The notes under the pieces were generated by a model. The model worked only from the letters and a program-made list of their open reading frames with translations, made no database searches and was not told the DNA's origin. DNA of 64,000 bases from DASQGA01 sp963722715 (GTDB taxonomy: Bacteria; Actinomycetota; Thermoleophilia; Gaiellales; Gaiellaceae), in assembly GCA_963722715.1 (NCBI GenBank), contig CAVROA010000005.1, positions 1-64,000 of the forward strand, read 5' to 3'. Shown here one piece after another: positions 58,351 to 64,000 of the stretch. The translations under genes were made by a program, and so were the position numbers. Each line of letters opens with the position of its first letter. The stretch's first letter is position 1.

Positions 58351-60196
58351 GCATCGTCGCTGCGGTTGCCGTTCATGCCGGCGGCGTTGACCCAAAGGTG
58401 GGGATAAGATCCACGGCGGTGATGATAGCCCTACCACCGCCGGGGACCGGAGCAGAACGGAGTACACGCCGAAGCCAGGTGCGTCCTCGGTTGGCGCGCA
58501 CTACATCGTCGATCCTGCGCATGGTTCCCGACCCATGCGCGACGAGGACGGCTCGATTCTCGCGGTCTTCAACGGCGAGATCTAGAACCACCTCGAGCTG
58601 CGGAGACAGCTCGCGGGGCTGGGCATCGCTTCGCCACGAGGTGCGACACCGAGGTGCTCGTCCAGGCTACGAGGAGTGGGGCGAGCGGCTGGTTCGCGCC
58701 TCGAACGGGATGTTCGCCTTCGCGATCTGGGATTCGCCGCGAGGGCTTTCCTTGCCCGGGATCGGTCGGGAAGAAACCGCTCTACGTCAGCCGAGACTGC
58801 CGCCGGGTTGGTGTTCGGCTTCGATGCCCGCGGCCGTCAAGCTCGGCGGGAGCGATCGCCCCGAGGTCGAGCCCGCGCGCATGCCGCCGAGTCCTGTTCT
58901 CAGCGGTATATCGCGGGCTCGCGCGACTCCGTCCGGGGCGTGCGGCGCCTCGAGTCCGGGCGTTCGTCGTCTACGATGGAGGGCGGCTGGCGAGCGCTCG
59001 TACTGGAGCTGGATCCCGGAGAACCCGAGCCCCTCGGCCAGCAGGAGCTTCGGCTGTCTCGGGAAGCGGTGGGCTCGGCTCATGAGTGACGTGGCGGTCG
59101 GAGTGCTCCTGAGTGGCGGAGTCGACTCGGCCGCGGATCTCGGGCTCACCCGGGAGGCCAGAGCCGAGCGGCTCGCCCCGCTTCACGATCGGATCTACGT
59201 CCCGGTCTTCGACGAGCGTACCGGTCGCATGGCGCGAGCGGCTGGGGCGCTTAGAGAACGACCGTCACGAGATCGTCGTCGACCCGGCACGCCTGACTCG
59301 CAGGCATTCGCGACGGCTCGCCTGGTCTACGGGTCGAGCCGGTCGCCGAGCCCTCCGAGAGAAGCCTCTTCTTCCTCGCGGCCTCGCGGACGCCACGTCA
59401 AGGTGGTGCTAGGGGGCGACGGGGGCGACGAGCTTTTCGGCGGCTACCCGAAGTATCGAGCGGAACGCCTCCTCCGAACCGGCCTCATCCCCCGGGCCGT
59501 CTGCTCTCACTGCTCGCGGGGCGGCTGCCCGCGGGACGACGGAGCGCGGGCGCCTGGACCGAGCGTTCGAGACCCTCGCCGTGCAGGGGGCTGCGCAGTG
59601 CTCCGGTGAGCGGGTGATCCTCGCTCCTCCTGCACCTGCGGAACTGCGCGAGCTGCTGGGGCCGGAACTGCGTGGTAGCGCGCGAGCCGAGAGCTGGCTG
59701 GCCTTGCCGCTAGCTGAGGCGCTTGCGCCCTTCGCGGTATCGAGATGCTAGGCATCGCGCTGCTCACGGCGACTCTCAAGACCTATCTGCCTCATAACGT
59801 GCTCCTCCGAGGCGACAAGATCCTCATGGCCGCCTCGGTCGAGGGGCGAATGCCGCTTCTGGACCGTCGAGTCGTCGAACGAGTCTCGGCCGCCCCCTCC
59901 TCGGTTCGGGCCGGCCTGCGGTCGGGAAAAGCAATCCTGCGCGACTCTGTCCGTGATCTAGTCCCCGAATCGGTTCTCCACGGACCCGGTTTGGCTTCCC
60001 CGTACCTGTGTCGCCCCTTTTCGCCAACCAGGACCGCCTACTCCGGCGACTCTTGCTTGACGGCAGAGCACTCGACCGCGGGCTATTCGAACGCCCCGCC
60101 GTCGCACGCCTCCTCGACCCCAGCTCCGGCGTAGCCGACCGTGAGCTCAAGCTCTTCACCCTCGTCTCGCTCGAGCATGGCTGCAACCAACGTTGA
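58351..60196 (+). pseudogene. asnB: Asparagine synthase-like glutamine amidotransferase, disrupted frame
   Basis: Fragments in all three plus frames keep family motifs in order: RDEDGSILAVFNGEI followed by TAG in place of Tyr, then NHLELRRQLAG, DTEVLVQA, NGMFAFAIWDS, and the PP-loop VGVLLSGGVDSA. KVVLGGDGGDELFGGYPKY, KTYLPHNVLLRGDKILMAAS and VEGRMPLLDRRVVERVS follow. The last part to TGA 60196 is LFERPAVARLLDPSSG. AsnB-like enzymes in exopolysaccharide loci amidate sugar acids or glycan precursors. More than a dozen indels and at least one nonsense change are implied, with conserved residues unharmed between them. Confidence 0.85.
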
Positions 60197-60300
60197 CGAT
60201 GCTCTCAGTCGCCCTCACGCGGCTGGGCGGAGCTCATCGGGGAGAGCGCCGATGCTGATCAGCTACATGCCGAAGTTGGGCGAGAGACGATTAATCCTTT

Positions 60301-61256
60301 GTGACCAGTCGCGACCGAATGGGCCTTCTTCAGTCCGTGGCAATCTGTCCTGCCTGCGGGTCGGGACTTGAGTGGACCGAGACCGAGGTCCGTTGTAGTT
60401 CATGCGGACAGGCGTATGCGCTCGTCGAGCGGGTGCCGGAACTCATTCTCGGTGGAGTGCTCCCTCTTGAGGCCGAGCGTTGGAATCCGGGCGCACTCAA
60501 GCTCGCACCGACGCGCGTGCGCCGAGCGGCAGCTTGGTACCGCGACCGCCAGCCTGAATCGACCTACAAGTCGCCCAGCAAGACCCGCTTGATCCCGAGC
60601 TTCGTTCGTCGTTTTCGGCCGAAGCGCTCCTGCTGAATGTCGGATCTGGCGAGAGTGACTTTGGGTCCCGCGCCGTGAACATGGACATTGGCCATTTCGA
60701 GAACGTGGATGTGGTCGGGGCTGCCGAGAACCTTCCATTTGCGGACGGGTCGTACGACGGTGTCATCCTCCAAGCGGTTTTGGAACACGTCGAGGATGCT
60801 GAGGCTGTTCTATCGGAGTGCGCGCGAGTCCTACGGCCCGGCGGGTCGATACTGATTGAAGTGCCATTTATGCAGGGATATCACGCGGCACCGAATGACC
60901 ATCGTCGGTATACCGAGCAAGGACTGCGGGCAGCCGTTGAGGCCCATGGCTTCACAGTCGTCGAGAGCGGGGTCGCGGTCGGGCCCGCGTCCGCGATGGC
61001 GTGGGTTGCGACCGAGTTCTTGGCCCTCCTGCTCTCGGGGCGGAGCGCGAGTGGATACCGGCTTGCTCGTATCGTGACGCGATGGCTCGCTGCGCCAGTT
61101 AAGTTCGCGGACCGGTGGTTGGATCGACACCCGATGGCATACACGATTGCGAGTGGCGTCTGGGTGATCGCGACCAGTCGGCGCGCTGAGTCTCAGGAGT
61201 TGGGTGCCGGCTCCCGTGTTGTTAGAGATCGCGAAAGAGCTTCGAACGTGGATTAA
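60301..61256 (+). CDS. SAM-dependent methyltransferase with zinc-ribbon N-terminus (one frameshift)
   Basis: The N-terminus has a Trm112-like zinc ribbon, CPACGSGLEWTETEVRCSSC. In the next frame the class I methyltransferase follows: LLNVGSGESDFGSRAVNMDI, ENLPFADGSYDGVILQAVLE, HVEDAEAVLSECARVLRPGG and PNDHRRYTEQGLRAA. One base is missing or extra near 60588, after KTRL. The methyltransferase domain is intact from 60588 to the stop at 61256. It ends by overlapping the opposite-strand ligase by 35 bp. It probably decorates the polymer. Confidence 0.85.
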
Positions 61257-63156
61257 GCGCCACTGCGCGCTTGAGGCTCCTCTGAGCCTCAAGGGGCCGC
61301 CCTGCTTTGGTCTCGATCCTCGCGCGCACGAGCCAAACACGCCAGTCGTTGGAAGCACGCTCGCAGGCTTCCGTGATCGTTGCCAGGGCGGCGTCGATGT
61401 CGCCGGCGTGCTCCTCGACGAGGGCAAGTTGCAGCAGCGGCGTCTCCGCCCACGGTTGCACCCGAGTCGCCGCCTGCGCGTACTCGAGTGCCGCGTCCCC
61501 GTCGCCGGCCAGAACGGCGTCGCGGCTCCTTTCGACGCCGATTTGCGCGAGGAACGGGATTCCCTGCGCCACGATTAGGCCGAGAGCGGCGAGTACTGCT
61601 GTAACCCTGACCGCTATTTGCGAACGGCGCCGAGCTCGCGGGTCGGGGTTTTCGGTGGTCGCCAGGCGGTTGAAGCAGGTCGCCGGACCGGTGAGCAGGC
61701 CGAGGCAGACGAACGCCACTGCTGAGACGGCGGGAAGTTCCCAGAGCCAGTCGATTCCGGCTTCGAGCGAGTAGGCGACGAGCACTGCGATCAGGGCGGC
61801 AAGCAGAGCTCGTCCGTCCGAGCGGCTCGCTGCAAGACGACGAAGACTTGTCACGAACCCGAGTGCGAGGAACCCAACCAGGACGACGAGTCCGACCACT
61901 CCAAGTTCGGCGAGCACCTCGAGGTACAGCGAGTGAGCATCTCGGACGAACACGGGAAGGTCGCCGTGCTGCGCCCACCAGGCCTCGTACGACCCGGCGC
62001 CGTGGCCAAGGAGTGGCGCGTCACGGAATTCGTCCACCGCTGACTCCCAGAGCTGCCACCGCCCGGAGCCGTTGGCGCTGAGGAGATGCTCCTGGACACC
62101 TGCGCCGGTGAGGTCTGGCCGAACTTCCTTGAACGACTCGAAACGCTCAGCCGGCTTCAGCGCTACAACGCCGACGGCCAGGGCTACTAACGCTGCGGCG
62201 CCGGCTGCGATGCGGAGAGTCCGAGGCAGCGCCGGCATGCGCACGGGGAGAAGCGAAAGAAGCCCCCAGGCGAGACCGGTAACGACGCAGGCGAGCGCGA
62301 TCAGGATTGCTGCATTTCGCCCATCGACGCTATTTGTCGCGAGAGTGTTGTGAAGGATGGCGGGCCTCGAGTGGACCACGGCGATGCCGGCGGCGGCACC
62401 TGCGGCGGCGACAAGGGTTGCAGCGGCCGAGCGCCAAACTCTCCCTGAGAGCCCGACGAACACGATCACCGAGGCAACGCTGACGATCGCGCCGCCGCGT
62501 GATGAGGTGAGATATATCCCGGCGACGAGGGCGGGGATCGGAGCAAGGCTGAGACCGCGGAGAACGGCGTTCTTGATAGTCACCGCCGCGAAGAGCAGGA
62601 GTGGGAGTCCAAAGGCCAGGAAGGTTGCAAGGCCGTTCCAGTAATTAACCGGATAGCTGAGCCGCTCCTTCGCGGAGGGGAAGAGGCGCGGGAGATCAGT
62701 CGCAACCGTGTTCTCGAACGCTTCAGGGAAGAGGCGGCTTGCGAGCGCCACGACCCCGATCGCGACGATTGCCGCGCTCATCCCATATACCCATCGCCGG
62801 GCAGTTCGGCCGCGGGGTGCAGCCAGCACGGGCAAGAGGAAGATGCCGAGGTACAGGGCCGCGCGGTCGAACTCCTCGAAACTTCGCTCCTCACTGTCGG
62901 CCCACAAGGCTGAGAGACCGGCGAGGACTGCGTACGCGGCTAGGAGCCCGCCCGTGGCGAGCGCCGGGGTAGGCACAGGGGAGCGCGGCCAGAACCCGAG
63001 TCCCACGCCGAGTGCGATAACCCACCAGACGACGATGGCGACAGCACCCCAACTCGTCAGCGCGTAGGTGCCGCCGTCGTACGCAAGCCAAAACAGCGAG
63101 CCCCCTACGACGAGCGTCAGGCCATGTCGAACGAGAACCGATCTCGCCGCAGTCAT
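61222..63156 (-). CDS. O-antigen ligase/polymerase-like protein with C-terminal TPR
   Basis: This 644-aa intact frame has about 12 membrane helices and a large external loop with the Wzy_C-type block LLGHGAGSYEAWWAQHGDLP, then FVRDAHSLYLEVLAELGVVG. A C-terminal TPR-like helical domain (YAQAATRVQPWAETPLLQLA, then LVEEHAGDIDAALATI) is outside the ligase core. It should ligate or polymerise lipid-linked glycans at the outer face of the membrane. It is the second such protein in the locus. Confidence 0.88.
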   Translation of the reverse strand: MTAARSVLVRHGLTLVVGGSLFWLAYDGGTYALTSWGAVAIVVWWVIALGVGLGFWPRSPVPTPALATGGLLAAYAVLAGLSALWADSEERSFEEFDRAALYLGIFLLPVLAAPRGRTARRWVYGMSAAIVAIGVVALASRLFPEAFENTVATDLPRLFPSAKERLSYPVNYWNGLATFLAFGLPLLLFAAVTIKNAVLRGLSLAPIPALVAGIYLTSSRGGAIVSVASVIVFVGLSGRVWRSAAATLVAAAGAAAGIAVVHSRPAILHNTLATNSVDGRNAAILIALACVVTGLAWGLLSLLPVRMPALPRTLRIAAGAAALVALAVGVVALKPAERFESFKEVRPDLTGAGVQEHLLSANGSGRWQLWESAVDEFRDAPLLGHGAGSYEAWWAQHGDLPVFVRDAHSLYLEVLAELGVVGLVVLVGFLALGFVTSLRRLAASRSDGRALLAALIAVLVAYSLEAGIDWLWELPAVSAVAFVCLGLLTGPATCFNRLATTENPDPRARRRSQIAVRVTAVLAALGLIVAQGIPFLAQIGVERSRDAVLAGDGDAALEYAQAATRVQPWAETPLLQLALVEEHAGDIDAALATITEACERASNDWRVWLVRARIETKAGRPLEAQRSLKRAVALNPRSKLFRDL

Positions 63157-63266
63157 CTCCTTCTCACCATAACCGCCGCCTAACCGTCTATCCTGAGAGC
63201 TACGGGATGCTGTGACTTGGAGCGCCTGCTCCGTGGCGCTTGAGAGTTTCTTGATTATTGGGGGTC

Positions 63267-64000
63267 ATGATTTTTTCCATGCCATTTAACTTCGACCGTC
63301 GTCCTCGTCGGCCCGCCCGTCGTCTCGGAGTCGCCGTCGTGCTCGGTGTGCTCGCTCTCATGGGGTCAAGCGCGGCGCAGGGCGCGCCGCCGCTCCTAGA
63401 AACGGGTTTCTACGACCCGAACGCAGGAGCCGGTGGACCGGGAGGCATCGCCTACGCAAGCGAGAGCCTCGCTTACAGCCGCTCGCGCGGGGCGGGGGCA
63501 AGCGTCGTCCGCATCCCCGTTTTCTGGGAGAGGATCGAATGGAACAGGGGGAGCTACAATTGGGAGGAGCTTGACCGCCAAGTGGCGACTGCGGTTGCCA
63601 ATCACCTGAAGCCGCTCCTCGTCTTGCGGAGCGCCCCGCTGTGGGCCGAGCAGGGAAGCTATGGGGAGAACTACCGCCCGGGGGTAAACAATCCCCGGCC
63701 CTCCGATTTCGGGGGTTTCGCAGCAACGGTCGCCGCACGCTACGACGGCGTTCTCCGGCCACGGGTCCGCCTCTTTCAGGCGTGGAACGAGCCCAACAAC
63801 TCGTTCTACTTCCGGCCTCAATTCGAGGGCAGCCGGCCGGTCTCACCCGATCTCTACCGGGAACTCGTCAACGTCATGGCCGCGAGCGTGAAGAGCGTGC
63901 ACGCTGACAACCTGGTCGTCGCGGGCGGGAGTTCGCCGTTCGGACGAGAGGGCACGGTTGCACCGCTCGTCTTCATGCGGAGGCTGCTCTGCCTCTCGAA
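63267..64000 (+). CDS. Secreted glycoside hydrolase, clan GH-A (partial, runs off the window)
   Basis: The ORF is open to the window end. It starts MIFSMPFNFDRRPRRPARRL (ATG 63267 or 63279) with a signal peptide ending near GSSAAQGAP. It then shows SRGAGASVVRIPVFWERIEW, LKPLLVLRSAPLW and the acid/base motif LFQAWNEPNNSFYF. WNEP is the catalytic signature of clan GH-A families such as GH39 or GH5-like. The second catalytic Glu lies beyond 64000. It is probably a glycan-cleaving enzyme of the surface polysaccharide. Confidence 0.85.
   Translation, partial: MIFSMPFNFDRRPRRPARRLGVAVVLGVLALMGSSAAQGAPPLLETGFYDPNAGAGGPGGIAYASESLAYSRSRGAGASVVRIPVFWERIEWNRGSYNWEELDRQVATAVANHLKPLLVLRSAPLWAEQGSYGENYRPGVNNPRPSDFGGFAATVAARYDGVLRPRVRLFQAWNEPNNSFYFRPQFEGSRPVSPDLYRELVNVMAASVKSVHADNLVVAGGSSPFGREGTVAPLVFMRRLLCLS

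Noticed and set aside
40378..60196. Genetic code change (TAG as sense) to explain interrupted genes
   Set aside because: TAG terminates many intact genes in this window and most interruptions are indels, not TAG.

Overview
The window is high-GC DNA with dense gene packing, frequent 4-nt stop/start overlaps, many GTG and TTG starts, actinobacterial-type Psp genes (pspA-pspAA, htpX-pspAB), a MoxR-DUF58-VWA cluster and a GerW/YtfJ-like gene. This points to a high-GC Gram-positive, most likely Actinomycetota and possibly Thermoleophilia. The class-level guess is inference from gene content. The sequence reads like a draft or metagenome-derived contig, because many recognisable genes are split by single-base indels.

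Positions 1-42,000 are mostly ordinary chromosome. They hold: a secreted M4 protease with RTX repeats; a HAD phosphatase, a flavin-reductase-like protein and a coiled-coil protein; an AhpD-like peroxidase with an in-frame TGA at the second active-site cysteine (probable selenoprotein); trkA-trkH and an aquaporin; an esterase, a Lys/Gly/His-rich membrane-anchored protein and a DUF72 protein; tRNA-Ser(TGA), a serine hydrolase, serS, a Cof-type HAD phosphatase, a lipoprotein cytochrome c and a large membrane protein; htpX-pspAB-kinase facing pspA-pspAA; tRNA-Ala(CGC) and a purine nucleoside phosphorylase; a two-component system divergent from moxR-DUF58-VWA, with an htrA-like protease downstream; two VOC proteins, a WYL regulator, a 1059-aa cyclase/AAA/TPR protein and a CPA1 Na+/H+ antiporter. 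From 21 to 38 kb, four partial copies of the tRNA-Ala gene are scattered on the plus strand, some beside gene remnants.

Positions 38,000-64,000 form one large exopolysaccharide/cell-surface glycan locus: a BY-kinase (Wzc type), a LuxR-type regulator, a polyprenyl-phosphate sugar transferase, GT2 and GT4 glycosyltransferases, a Wzy-like polymerase, UDP-GlcNAc 2-epimerase, a TagA/WecG transferase, an FkbM methyltransferase, a Wzx-type flippase, a polysaccharide lyase, a pyruvyl transferase, an AsnB-like amidotransferase, a methyltransferase, an O-antigen ligase with TPR, and a truncated clan GH-A glycoside hydrolase. The logic is lipid-linked sugar initiation, glycosyl transfer and decoration, flipping, polymerisation, then length control by the kinase.

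From about 40.8 kb, and extremely between 53.4 and 60.3 kb, reading frames are broken every few hundred to few tens of bases. Conserved motifs stay intact between the breaks, which favours base-level sequence error over old decay, but neither can be excluded from one sequence.
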